Below are positions 43,301 through 50,610 of a stretch of DNA of 64,000 nt, in pieces. The position numbers and the translations under genes are program-made. How positions within the stretch are numbered: the first letter of the stretch is position 1; each line of letters begins with the position of its first letter. Origin of the DNA: Mesorhizobium sp. M1E.F.Ca.ET.045.02.1.1 (GTDB lineage: Bacteria; Pseudomonadota; Alphaproteobacteria; Rhizobiales; Rhizobiaceae); the NCBI RefSeq assembly GCF_003952485.1, contig NZ_CP034447.1, positions 2,480,001 to 2,544,000 on the forward strand. The letters run 5' to 3'. The notes below the pieces were generated by a model. The model did no database searches, was not told where the DNA came from, and saw nothing but the letters and a program-made list of their open reading frames with translations.

Positions 43301-43463
43301 TGGCGCCGGGATAGGCCGTGGTGATGGTGATCGCCGTCTCGTCGACCTTCGGATACTGGCGGATCGACAGGTTGAAGATGGCCTGGAAGCCCAGGAGCAG
43401 GATCATGCAGGCCAGCACCGTCGAGAGGACGGGCCGGCGAATGAAGATGTCGGAAAAGCTCAT
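40380..43463 (-). CDS. RND multidrug efflux transporter, HAE1 family
   Basis: The 1027-residue inner-membrane pump is full length for AcrB/MexB-type transporters. It starts with FIRRPVLSTVLACMILLLG (first helix), has two large periplasmic loops, and carries the proton-relay Asp pair in GLVVDDAIVVVENIHRHME. Twelve membrane helices are expected. It exports hydrophobic drugs or metabolites by proton antiport, with the MFP subunit encoded upstream (overlap four bases) and an outer-membrane channel not present in this window. A divergent TetR gene probably represses it. Confidence 0.96.
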   Translation of the reverse strand: MSFSDIFIRRPVLSTVLACMILLLGFQAIFNLSIRQYPKVDETAITITTAYPGASADLIQGFISAPIARAVASTENIDYVTSSSRPSSSTVTVQMKLGSNPDVALTEVLSKVQGVRGTLPDASKDPVIVKGTGQQFAMMYISMQNPNMTKEQLTEYIERVIRPRISTVEGVADVQIFGAEEYSMRVWIDPVRLAARGATAADVLTAINNSNFLSAPGNTQNEYVVSSITVHSTLQTPEAFSQLPIRSTDGQVVRLRDVARVELGAASTDTRVSFNGKPGTFLAIFPTPAANPLTTAAAITKLVPQIQETLPKGMTIEVVYDATGQISASIEEVFKTIGEAVAIVIVVILLFLGSFRSVMMPIVTIPLSLIGVCFILFSVGYSINLLSLLAMVLAIGLVVDDAIVVVENIHRHMEEDHMSPMQAAFNGMREIFSAIVAMTITLAAVFAPLAFTGGLTGALFREFAVTLAGSVVLSGLIAVTITPMMSARLLKAGAHSRFQRIVDGTFSRVERVYERAVTASLRNRPVTLIIVVALVALTGFMFTKTSSELAPEEDQGFLLSLVTAPRYATSDYTETYVNQMLGLVKDIPETRAQFSAVAFGGATNSAFVGFAFKDWADRKRGSKELQADIQGRLAKVAGVEAFVFAPPTLPGSGGGLPISMVVRSTGDPSEVFDEAEKIKNKAQASGRFIVVQNSMAYDAPQVTVTIDRERAAALNLPIADVGRTLTLLVGGAEVAQFDRDSHSYDIIPQVPQEFRDNPERLGEYFIRSEDGKMVPLSAVVKISTNASPAAIEQFNQLNSSTISALPLPGVTTGDGLKVLEDLAKETLPDTFFIDYSGQSRQEKEQGNTILIAFTAAVIVIYLVLAAQFESFRDPLIIMMAVPLSIFGAIVPLNIGLGTLNIYTQVGLITLIGLITKHGILLVEFANQQREIHGMRRRDAIIASAKVRLRPILMTTAAMALGVVPLIISSGAGAAARYSMGLVIFTGILVGTMFTLFVVPMFYTFIASKDLPHLAEKPDPKLMPALPT

Positions 43464-44761
43464 TGCTGAACCTGCTTGTTCGCCGATTTGCTGGGATCGA
43501 TGGTGTTGTCGACGGCAACGGACATGCCGTTGAAGAGCCGGTTCTGACCGGCGGTGACGACCTGATCGCCAGCCTTCAGGCCCTCGACGATCTCGACCAT
43601 GCCGTTGTTGCGGCGGCCGAGCTTGATGAACACCTGCGACAGAACGAGCGCCGGCTGCTGCCCGGCTTCGGGCTTCTGAGCGTTATCAGCGGGCTTTGCG
43701 GCGTTGTCGGCGGACTTTGCCGTGTCGGAGGCAGGCTTCGAGGCATCGGCCTGCGGTTTGGTTGCGTCGCTGGCCGGCCTTTCGATGCCGCCGGTCTTCT
43801 GGTCATCCGGTTTGGCCGGCGCCGCAGCGCCACCGTCGGCAGGCTTTGCCGGCACGACAACGAAAACAAAGTCGCCGTAAAGGCTGGACGTCACCGCCGT
43901 CTGCGGCACCGAGATGACGTTGTTTTCCTCCGGCAGCTCGACGCGGATCTGCACGAACTGGCCAGGCGTCAGCTTGCCCTCCGGGTTGGCGACCTCGCCG
44001 CGGATCGATACCAGGCGGCTCGCCGGGTCGATCTTGGGATCGATGCCGCGAATGGAGCCGGCAAAGGGCATGTCCGCCACGCTGCCGCCGATCCGCACCG
44101 TCTGGCCGATCTTCAGCAGCCGCAGCTGCTGTTCCGGCACCGTGAAGTCGACCCGCATCGTATCCAGGTCCTGCAGCGTCACAACCGAGTTGCCCGGGGC
44201 CAGATACTGGCCGATGTCGATCTTGGGAATGCCGACGGTGCCGTTGAAGGGGGCGGACAATTGCTTCTGGTCGAGCACGGCCTGCAGCTTGTTCACCTGC
44301 GCGGCCGAAGCGTCCGCCGCCGCGCGCGCGGCATCGAGCGTCGCGTCGGTCCCGACGCCGCGCCGCTGCAATTCGAGCGCGCGGGTCAGCGCCGCCTGGT
44401 CGGACGCGGCCTGCGCCTTCTGCGCCACCAGATCGGCCTTCTCGACGGCGTCGTCGAGCTGCAGGAGCACGGCGTCGGCCGCGACCTTCTGGTTGGCGTG
44501 GAACAGGATGTCCTTGACGATGCCTGCCGTCTCGACGGTCAGGTCGACGCCGCGCACGGCGTTGACGGTGCCGATCGCCTCGACGCCCGGCGTCCAGTTC
44601 GAGGGTTTCGCGACGACGGTCGAGACGGTCGCGGCCGGCGGCTTCATGGTGGCGAAAAATTGCTTGATGCCGTTGTCGCGCAGGATGTTGAAGCCGACGA
44701 TACCGACGCACACCAGAGCGAGCAGAAGCAGAAATACGGTGATGATGATAAAGCGCTTCAC
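43460..44761 (-). CDS. RND efflux membrane-fusion protein
   Basis: This 433-residue periplasmic adaptor has an N-terminal anchor (KRFIIITVFLLLLALVCVGI), a barrel-sandwich lipoyl part (GVDLTVETAGIVKDILFHANQKV), a coiled hairpin and beta-barrel domains. A Pro/Ala/Lys/Asp low-complexity insert of roughly 60 residues sits before the C-terminal part, with imperfect repeats such as KPADNAQKP, and is unusual for the family. The GTG start at 44761 is preferred because GAGGGG precedes it; an ATG at 44791 has no such site. The gene is first of the pump operon, with a four-base overlap to the transporter. Confidence 0.92.
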   Translation of the reverse strand: MKRFIIITVFLLLLALVCVGIVGFNILRDNGIKQFFATMKPPAATVSTVVAKPSNWTPGVEAIGTVNAVRGVDLTVETAGIVKDILFHANQKVAADAVLLQLDDAVEKADLVAQKAQAASDQAALTRALELQRRGVGTDATLDAARAAADASAAQVNKLQAVLDQKQLSAPFNGTVGIPKIDIGQYLAPGNSVVTLQDLDTMRVDFTVPEQQLRLLKIGQTVRIGGSVADMPFAGSIRGIDPKIDPASRLVSIRGEVANPEGKLTPGQFVQIRVELPEENNVISVPQTAVTSSLYGDFVFVVVPAKPADGGAAAPAKPDDQKTGGIERPASDATKPQADASKPASDTAKSADNAAKPADNAQKPEAGQQPALVLSQVFIKLGRRNNGMVEIVEGLKAGDQVVTAGQNRLFNGMSVAVDNTIDPSKSANKQVQQ

Positions 44762-44855
44762 GGAAAAGTCCCCTCGAGCCGAAACCGGCATAACGGTCGA
44801 TGCCAGGACACATACTGGCGACGGGTCCCGATTTCAATTTTCGGCGTCTTACTGT

Positions 44856-44869
44856 ACCGTCTGGACGGT
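44856..44869. promoter_or_regulatory. Probable TetR operator (ACCGTC-TG-GACGGT)
   Basis: ACCGTCTGGACGGT is a perfect six-base inverted repeat with a two-base centre, placed in the 148-bp region between the divergent pump operon and tetR gene. The position and symmetry are typical for a TetR repressor controlling both directions. Confidence 0.8.
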
Positions 44870-44909
44870 CTTGTCAATTCCGCATAAGCTAATGTAAGGG
44901 GGAGGCGTG

Positions 44910-45443
44910 ATGAAAGCTCGCAGGGCAAATTCGCGCGACAGGATACTTGCAGCGGCCGCCGACGTGGCGCGCGAGGCGGGTCCCGGAAGCCTGTCGCTCG
45001 ACGCCGTCGCCAGCCGGGCCGGCGTGTCGAAGGGCGGACTGCTCTATAATTTTCCGACCAAGGCCAAGCTGATGCAGGGGCTGGTGGAAAATTACCTCAA
45101 TGCTTTCGAAGAGGCGCTCGAGGAACGCACGGCCGAGGCCAGCGATGAAAGCGTGCTCGCGGCCTACATACGGCTTTCGGCCGATGATTGCGAGAAGCCG
45201 AAACCATCGGCTTCCTGGATGTTCTCCGCGATCGCGGAGGATCCGGATTTCCTGACGCCGATAAAGGCGTTCAAGCGGCAGCTCTTCGAACGGCTGAAAG
45301 ACGAGACCGACGACCTCGGCTCGCTGCTGGTCTGCTTCCTCGCCATCGAGGGACTGCGCAGCATGAACCTTTTCGATTCCGACGTGCTCTCGCCGGAGGA
45401 GCACAAGCTCCTGGTTTCCTCGCTGCTCAAGATAGCCGCATAG
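44910..45443 (+). CDS. TetR-family repressor of the RND pump
   Basis: The 177-residue protein has a TetR helix-turn-helix at about residues 10-60 (ILAAAADVAREAGPGSLSLDAVASRAGVSKGGLLYNFPTK split across the fold) and a TetR_C-type ligand domain. The ATG at 44910 sits five bases after GGGGGAGG; an adjacent GTG at 44907 is too close to it. It is divergent from the RND operon and flanks the ACCGTC palindrome. Such repressors are released by drug-like ligands. Confidence 0.9.
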   Translation: MKARRANSRDRILAAAADVAREAGPGSLSLDAVASRAGVSKGGLLYNFPTKAKLMQGLVENYLNAFEEALEERTAEASDESVLAAYIRLSADDCEKPKPSASWMFSAIAEDPDFLTPIKAFKRQLFERLKDETDDLGSLLVCFLAIEGLRSMNLFDSDVLSPEEHKLLVSSLLKIAA

Positions 45444-45524
45444 GTTGCAGGGCGTCACACCAGCTTCATCCTGGAGACATAGCGTTCTCCCGGTTCTTTG
45501 CTGCAATGCAAAAGGAGTGGGACG

Positions 45525-47057
45525 ATGGTGGACGTGGTTTCCAGTGAGGCGGGGATTCCGAGACCGGATCACCCGTTGGAACAATCGAGCGGCGCGAAGT
45601 GGTTCCTGCCTGCCTTCGGCGTGCTGGTTCTGGCCGGCATCATCTATGTCGGCTATGCACTGAGCCAGGACTTGGCAGTCGCCAAGACAGTGCCCTGGAT
45701 CCTGCTCGGCATCGCCCTGCTGATCGCGCTCGGCTTCGAATTCGTCAACGGCTTCCACGATACCGCCAATGCGGTGGCGACGGTCATCTACACCCGATCG
45801 CTCCCGGCGGAATTCGCCGTCATGTGGTCGGGTGTCTTCAATTTCCTCGGCGTCTTGACCTCGAGCGGCGCGGTCGCCTTCGGCATCCTGTCGCTGCTGC
45901 CGGTCGAGCTCATCCTGCAGGTCGGCTCGTCCTCCGGCTTCGCCATGGTGTTCGCCTTGCTGGTCGCGGCGATCCTGTGGAATCTGGGCACCTGGTTCCT
46001 CGGCCTGCCGGCGTCGAGCTCGCACACGATGGTCGGCTCGATCATCGGCGTCGGCCTCGCCAACCAGTTCATGGCGCCGGCCGGAAGCGCCACCAGCGGC
46101 GTCGAATGGGGACAGGCGACCAATGTCGGCATGTCCCTGCTGGTCTCGCCTCTCGTCGGTTTTTTCGCGGCGGCCGTTCTGCTCTATGTGATGAAGATCC
46201 TTGTGCGCAATCCGGCGCTCTATGAGGCGCCGAAAGGCAAAACCCCGCCGCCGTGGTGGATCCGCGCGCTGCTCATCTTCACCTGCACCGGCGTCAGTTT
46301 CGCGCATGGCTCCAATGACGGCCAGAAGGGCATGGGCCTGATTATGCTGATCCTGATCGGCGTGGTGCCGACCGCCTATGCGCTTAACCGTACCCCCGAC
46401 ATCAACTACCTCGAGGCCTACAAGTCGGCTTCCGCCGCCGTCGAGCAGTCGCTGGGCAAATACGTCAAGCCGGGCGTCACTGTCGCGGACCCCAAGGCCG
46501 CGGTTCAAGAGGCTGTCCGCTCCAAGACCTGGAGCGATCAGACGACGCCCGCGCTGCAGACCTACATCCACAATACGACCGCCGGGCTGCAGCCCTACGC
46601 GACCGTCGACAAGGTCCCGACCGACCTGGTCAGCAACGCCCGCAACGACATCTATCTGATCGGCGAAGCGCTGAAGCTGATCGACAAGAAGAAGCTGTTG
46701 CCGATGCAGGACGCTGACCTGCAGGCGGTGACGAACTACCATAAGGCGGTCGACAACGCGACGAAGTTCATCCCGCTCTGGGTCAAGATCGCCGTGGCGC
46801 TGGCGCTCGGCCTCGGCACCATGGTCGGTTGGAAGCGCATCGTCGTCACCGTCGGCGAGAAGATCGGCAAGAGCCACCTGACCTATGGCCAGGGCGCCGC
46901 CGCCGAGCTGGTCGCGATGGTTACGATCGGCATGGCCGACCGTCTCGGCCTGCCAGTGTCGACCACCCACGTGCTGTCGTCGGGCGTTGCTGGCACGATG
47001 GCGGCGAACGGCTCCGGTCTGCAGTGGGCGACCGTGCGCAACCTTTTGCTCGCCTAG
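45525..47057 (+). CDS. PiT-family inorganic phosphate transporter with damaged C-terminus
   Basis: The 510-residue inner-membrane protein has both PiT signatures: EFVNGFHDTANAVATVIY near residue 70 and SFAHGSNDGQKGMGLI near 260, with a large cytoplasmic loop between the halves. It would import phosphate, probably as a metal complex. The frame ends at TAG 47055-47057, where family members continue with Trp and a last membrane helix. That helix (IALAFVLFVVFRQVF) is still encoded to 47125 in another frame, after a one-base loss near 47072. So the gene has a TGG-to-TAG change plus a frameshift, and the protein lacks about 23 residues. The start has AAGGAG. Confidence 0.9.
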   Translation: MVDVVSSEAGIPRPDHPLEQSSGAKWFLPAFGVLVLAGIIYVGYALSQDLAVAKTVPWILLGIALLIALGFEFVNGFHDTANAVATVIYTRSLPAEFAVMWSGVFNFLGVLTSSGAVAFGILSLLPVELILQVGSSSGFAMVFALLVAAILWNLGTWFLGLPASSSHTMVGSIIGVGLANQFMAPAGSATSGVEWGQATNVGMSLLVSPLVGFFAAAVLLYVMKILVRNPALYEAPKGKTPPPWWIRALLIFTCTGVSFAHGSNDGQKGMGLIMLILIGVVPTAYALNRTPDINYLEAYKSASAAVEQSLGKYVKPGVTVADPKAAVQEAVRSKTWSDQTTPALQTYIHNTTAGLQPYATVDKVPTDLVSNARNDIYLIGEALKLIDKKKLLPMQDADLQAVTNYHKAVDNATKFIPLWVKIAVALALGLGTMVGWKRIVVTVGEKIGKSHLTYGQGAAAELVAMVTIGMADRLGLPVSTTHVLSSGVAGTMAANGSGLQWATVRNLLLA

Positions 47058-47148
47058 GTGCTGACACTGCCCGCTCGATCGCGCTGGCCTTCGTGCTCTT
47101 CGTGGTCTTCCGCCAGGTGTTCTGAGATAGCCGCAAGAACTCAAAAGA

Positions 47149-47184
47149 AAAGGCAGCGCCGGCCAGGCGCTGCCTTTCTTTTTT
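47149..47184 (+). terminator. Rho-independent terminator after the phosphate transporter
   Basis: AAAGGCAGCGCC (47149-47160) and GGCGCTGCCTTT (47166-47177) form a twelve-pair stem with a five-base loop followed by CTTTTTT. Confidence 0.95.
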
Positions 47185-47219
47185 GCTTGATAGCTACCCT
47201 CGAAACGTTGGCGGGACAG

Positions 47220-47374
47220 CACCCCCCTCTGTCCTGCCGGACATCTCCCCCGCAAGGGGGAGATTGGCAGCTTGGGCGCCGCGCGCTTCTTTCGACCCCG
47301 ACAATTGGCGAAAGCCGCGCAACATCCGATCTCCCCCCTTGCGGGGGAGATGTCCGGCAGGACAGAGGGGGGTG
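47220..47374. repeat. Palindromic intergenic element, CTCCCCC/GGGGGAG family (copy 3)
   Basis: CACCCCCCTCTGTCCTGCCG at the left end is the exact complement of the right end (47355-47374), with inner CATCTCCCCCGCAAGGGGGA and mirrored arms. It is the most symmetric of the three copies (19185, 32467, 47220). It lies between the phosphate transporter and the patatin gene. Confidence 0.87.
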
Positions 47375-47435
47375 TGACGGAACTCGACGAGGGTGCTTGT
47401 TAGCGGAGCAACCCGTCGAGTCTTCCTACCGGACC

Positions 47436-48595
47436 TTACGTCGGGTCTTCGCGGTGAAGGTCGTGGATAGCCACGCCTTCGACATTGGTCGGCAGCAACA
47501 GCCACTGCTTGTGGCGCAGCGTGCGCTCGGTGTCCTCGAGGCCCATTTCCCAGTGCTCGCGCATCGAGGTGCCCGAGAACTCGTAGTCCTTGGCGTGGCC
47601 CTCATAGCCTTTGTGCTGGTAGATCAGGTGAACGATGTTGACCACGCCGGCATCGGAATAGTCGGCGATCAGTTCCCTCTCGCCGTCCCTGAGCTCATCT
47701 GGCGGAACGCGCTTCAGCGCATCGAGCAGCTTCATCTTTAGCGCGTGGATGCGCTGGAAATTGTCGGTGTTCTGGCGCGTGCGGCTCGAATACATGATGT
47801 CCTTGTGGCGCGACAGCACGTCGGCCATGCTGCGCGGCAGGGCGCCGCGGGCGCTGAACAGATCGACCTGGAACACCAGCGAGGAGCGATCCTCTTCCTG
47901 GTCGAGCAGGTATTGCAGCGGCGTATTGGAGACGATGCCGCCGTCCCAATAATACTCGCCCTCGATGCGGACCGAGGGGAAGGCCGGCGGCAGCGCGCCG
48001 CTCGCCATGATGTGCTCCGGCCCGATGCGGACCTTCTCGGTGTCGAAATAGACGAAGTTGCCGGTCCTGACGTTGACCGCGCCGACGCTCAAGCGCTTCC
48101 TGCCGTCGTTGAGCACATCGAAGTCGATCAGGCTCTCCAGCGTGTCCTTCAGCTCGGCGGTGTCGTAGAAGCTGGTGGCGCCCTCGGCACCCGACAGCTC
48201 GAACCATGGATTGGGATTGCGCGGCTTGAAGAAGCCGGGCTGGCCCATCATCATCGTCATCCACGACGAGGTGCGGTTGCGGATGTCGCGATAGATGTCG
48301 CCTTCGGGCGTGTAGGCCCAGATCTTGCGGCCGGAGATCGTCTGCCAGAACTGCTCCAGGCGCTGCAGGCGCCGGCTCGGCTCGTTGCCGGCGATGATCG
48401 AGGCGTTGATGGCGCCGATCGAAACGCCGGAGAGCCAGGTCGGCTCGCAGCCGGCATCGGAAAGCGCCTGATAGACGCCGGCCTGATAGGCGCCGAGCGC
48501 GCCGCCCCCTGGAAGACCAGGGCGATGCGGTCATACTGCGCCGTTATTTCCTCGATGGTGGCGGCGACCGCCTTGTTTCGGGTCCGTTCAAGCAC
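47436..48595 (-). pseudogene. Patatin-like phospholipase, frameshifted
   Basis: Two overlapping frames together encode one patatin. The first 30 residues (AATIEEITAQYDRIALVFQG) are in one frame; the rest, including GVSIG with the catalytic Ser and DGG with the catalytic Asp (YYWDGGIVSNTP), is in the next. The break lies in a run of five G on the minus strand (48505-48509), where six would restore the oxyanion motif GGGALGAY and a 386-residue protein. No other lesion was seen, so this may be a recent mutation, a phase-variable tract or a sequencing error. Patatins cleave membrane lipids. The gene overlaps the acetoacetate decarboxylase gene by eight bases. Confidence 0.88.
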
Positions 48596-49376
48596 GAGCC
48601 TTCTCCGGCTGGATTGCGCTGGCGGCGGACGGGTTGCGGTCGGCGAGATAGTCGTGGACGACTTCGCCGAGCCCGAGCGTCAGATCAGCGGTGAAATGAA
48701 CGGCCGAGACGACCTCGAGCACCGGCAGCTTCGCCACGTCGGCCATGACATGGGGCCGAAGGTCGAGCGCGGCCGGCGCGGTCCAGGCTTCCTTCAGCGT
48801 CACATCGGTCAGGTAGTAGCGCACCAGCTCGCAAATGCGCGGGCTTCCGTCGACATGCGGGATGATCTTGATCAGGAAGTTGGGCGCCGCCAGCGAGGCG
48901 AGCACGGAATCGTGGTCGGCCTCGCGGTGCTTGTAGCCCATGGTGCCGGTGGCGCAGAGCACGCTGCCGTAGTGCAGCGTGCCGACCACCACTTCGCCCT
49001 CATGCACGATCTTGGGGCTGGCGAGCTTTTTCGGGAAGCCCCACAGCTCGCGGCCGCCGGCGATTGGTGCGTCGTCGTCGAGATACATGGAGTGGACATA
49101 GCCGCCATGCTGCCCGCCATAGCGCACGGGGATGACCTGGCCGGTCTCGGTATAGTCGCCGAAGCCGGTCGAATCCGGCATGCGGATGAACTCGTACTTG
49201 ACCAGCGGCTCATCGATCTCGAGCGGCTTCGGCACGACGGCTTCCAGCGCCTCGCGTGTCGTGCGGTAGGTGATGATGATGTATTCGCGGTCGAAGAAAC
49301 GGTAGGGACCGGGCGGAAACGAAGGATTGGTGAGCGGCATCTCATAGGCGCGCTTAACGACATCGTCGATTTCCAA
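48588..49376 (-). CDS. adc: Acetoacetate decarboxylase
   Basis: The 262-residue enzyme converts acetoacetate to acetone and carbon dioxide. The active-site lysine pair lies in [12 protein letters not shown] near residue 100, and the N-terminal [15 protein letters not shown] and [14 protein letters not shown] segments are typical. The start is taken as TTG at 49376, where the family sequence begins ([10 protein letters not shown]); a GTG at 49385 is possible and no ATG fits. With the divergent 3-hydroxybutyrate dehydrogenase it forms a ketone-body or polyhydroxybutyrate breakdown module. It probably shares a transcript with the patatin gene. Confidence 0.93.
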   Translation of the reverse strand: MEIDDVVKRAYEMPLTNPSFPPGPYRFFDREYIIITYRTTREALEAVVPKPLEIDEPLVKYEFIRMPDSTGFGDYTETGQVIPVRYGGQHGGYVHSMYLDDDAPIAGGRELWGFPKKLASPKIVHEGEVVVGTLHYGSVLCATGTMGYKHREADHDSVLASLAAPNFLIKIIPHVDGSPRICELVRYYLTDVTLKEAWTAPAALDLRPHVMADVAKLPVLEVVSAVHFTADLTLGLGEVVHDYLADRNPSAASAIQPEKARA

Positions 49377-49438
49377 GCTATTCACCCGTCGGTTCAGGAA
49401 TGACACACGCGAGACGCGCAGGGGGAGTATGTTGCACG

Positions 49439-49466
49439 GCACCATGACAGTGCCATGTCATGGTGC
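49439..49466. promoter_or_regulatory. Inverted-repeat operator between adc and bdhA (site 1)
   Basis: GCACCATGACA (49439-49449) and TGTCATGGTGC (49456-49466) are perfect complements with a six-base spacer. The embedded 15-mer CATGACAGTGCCATG recurs in inverted orientation at 49530-49544 with one mismatch. Confidence 0.75.
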
Positions 49467-49529
49467 TCGGGCGCCAGCTTCATGGCTATCGGGCGGCATC
49501 ACAACATTGTAATCGCAACGACATATGGC

Positions 49530-49544
49530 CATGGCATTGTCATG
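49530..49544. promoter_or_regulatory. Second operator-like site between adc and bdhA (site 2)
   Basis: CATGGCATTGTCATG is the complement of CATGACAATGCCATG, which differs from the site-1 core by one base. It lies 56 bp before the bdhA start codon. Two copies of one motif in opposite orientation suggest a shared regulator of adc and bdhA. Confidence 0.65.
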
Positions 49545-49599
49545 CTGCGGCGCACAAACTATGTGCCCTAAGTCCACTCCACCTCTAGCGAGATTTTTC

Positions 49600-50388
49600 A
49601 TGGGTTCCCTGTCTTCGAAGAATGCGCTGGTCACCGGCTCGACCAGCGGCATCGGGCTTGCAATCGCCCGCGCCTTTGCCGCCGAGGGCGCCAATGTCAC
49701 CATCAACGGCCTGGGCGACGCCGCGGCCATCGAGCAGGAGCGGGCCGGCATCGAGAAGGATTTCGGCGTCAAGTGCCGCTATTCGGGCGCCAACATGATG
49801 GACGGCGCCGCGGTCACCGCCATGATCCACGAGGCCGAAGAGGCGTTCGGCAGCCTCGACATCCTGGTCAACAATGCCGGCATCCAGCATGTCGCGCCGA
49901 TCGACGAGTTTCCCGACGACAAGTGGGAGGCGATCATCCGCATCAACCTGCTCGCCGCCTTCTATGCCATCAAGGCGGCGCTGCCCGGCATGAAGAGCCG
50001 CAAATGGGGCCGCATCATCAACACGGCCTCGGCGCACGCGCTGGTCGCCTCGCCGTTCAAGTCGGCCTATGTTTCGGCCAAGCACGGCATTGCCGGCCTG
50101 ACCAAGACGGTGGCGCTGGAAGTCGCTCAGGACGGCATCACCGTCAACGCGATCGCCCCCGGCTATGTCTGGACGCCGCTGGTCGAGAAGCAGATCCCCG
50201 ACACGATGAAGGCGCGCGGCATGACCGAGGAGCAGGTCAAGCACGACGTGCTTTTAGCCGCGCAGCCGACCAAGGAATTCGTCACCGTCGAGGAACTCGC
50301 CGCGCTGACGCTCTTCCTGTGCTCGGACGCCGCCAAGCAGATGACCGGCACGACCTTGCCGATGGATGGCGGCTGGACGGCGCAGTAA
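49600..50388 (+). CDS. bdhA: D-3-hydroxybutyrate dehydrogenase
   Basis: This 262-residue SDR enzyme interconverts 3-hydroxybutyrate and acetoacetate with NAD. The cofactor motif is TGSTSGIGLAIA, the NNAG motif is VNNAGIQHVAPI, and the catalytic residues lie in TASAHALVASPFKSAYVSAKHG (Ser, Tyr and Lys). The stretches QHVAPIDEFP and VWTPLVEKQIPD are typical of BdhA. The start at 49600 is chosen over 49525, which overlaps operator site 2. It supplies acetoacetate to the divergent decarboxylase. It is cytoplasmic. Confidence 0.95.
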   Translation: MGSLSSKNALVTGSTSGIGLAIARAFAAEGANVTINGLGDAAAIEQERAGIEKDFGVKCRYSGANMMDGAAVTAMIHEAEEAFGSLDILVNNAGIQHVAPIDEFPDDKWEAIIRINLLAAFYAIKAALPGMKSRKWGRIINTASAHALVASPFKSAYVSAKHGIAGLTKTVALEVAQDGITVNAIAPGYVWTPLVEKQIPDTMKARGMTEEQVKHDVLLAAQPTKEFVTVEELAALTLFLCSDAAKQMTGTTLPMDGGWTAQ

Positions 50389-50400
50389 GCGCGCTTCCCT

Positions 50401-50439
50401 AGAGCAGTTCATCGTTTCACGGAAACGCTGAACTGCTCT
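50401..50439. repeat. Strong hairpin repeat after bdhA
   Basis: AGAGCAGTTCA (50401-50411) and TGAACTGCTCT (50429-50439) are perfect complements, with an inner CGTTTC/GAAACG pair. It begins 12 bp after the bdhA stop and is followed by AATATTTGTTTT, so it may also terminate transcription. It directly abuts the mosaic repeat at 50454. Confidence 0.8.
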
Positions 50440-50453
50440 AATATTTGTTTTAC

Positions 50454-50526
50454 GCAATTCCGGAGGGAAGGCTACGGCGAAGCCGCCGAGCCCGACCGTT
50501 ACACACTTTTCCTGGAATTGCTCTAA
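50454..50526. repeat. Rhizobial intergenic repeat, ACACACTTTTCC family (copy 3, with insertion)
   Basis: The ends (GCAATTCCGGAGGG and CCGTTACACACTTTTCCTGGAATTGCTCT) match copies 1 and 2, but the centre carries about 25 extra bases including GGCTACGGCGAAGCC, itself a small hairpin. This shows the mosaic nature of the repeat. Confidence 0.8.
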
Positions 50527-50610
50527 AGGGGGCGCTGTCGCGGCGTAAGGCTTAACTCGCGATGCTTCGTGCTATCCTTCCCCTGGCGCAGTCCTTGCCG
50601 GTCCCCATGG

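Noticed and set aside
47055..47128. Read-through of the phosphate-transporter TAG as recoding
   Set aside because: A one-base loss after the stop puts the remaining helix out of frame, so read-through alone would not restore it.
44889..47255. A 788-codon frame on the minus strand opposite the TetR and PiT genes
   Set aside because: It is antisense to two well-supported genes, encodes Arg/His/Gly-rich sequence and has no ribosome binding site.
47745..49403. A 552-codon plus-strand frame opposite the patatin and adc genes
   Set aside because: It runs through two recognisable genes on the other strand and contains no conserved motif.
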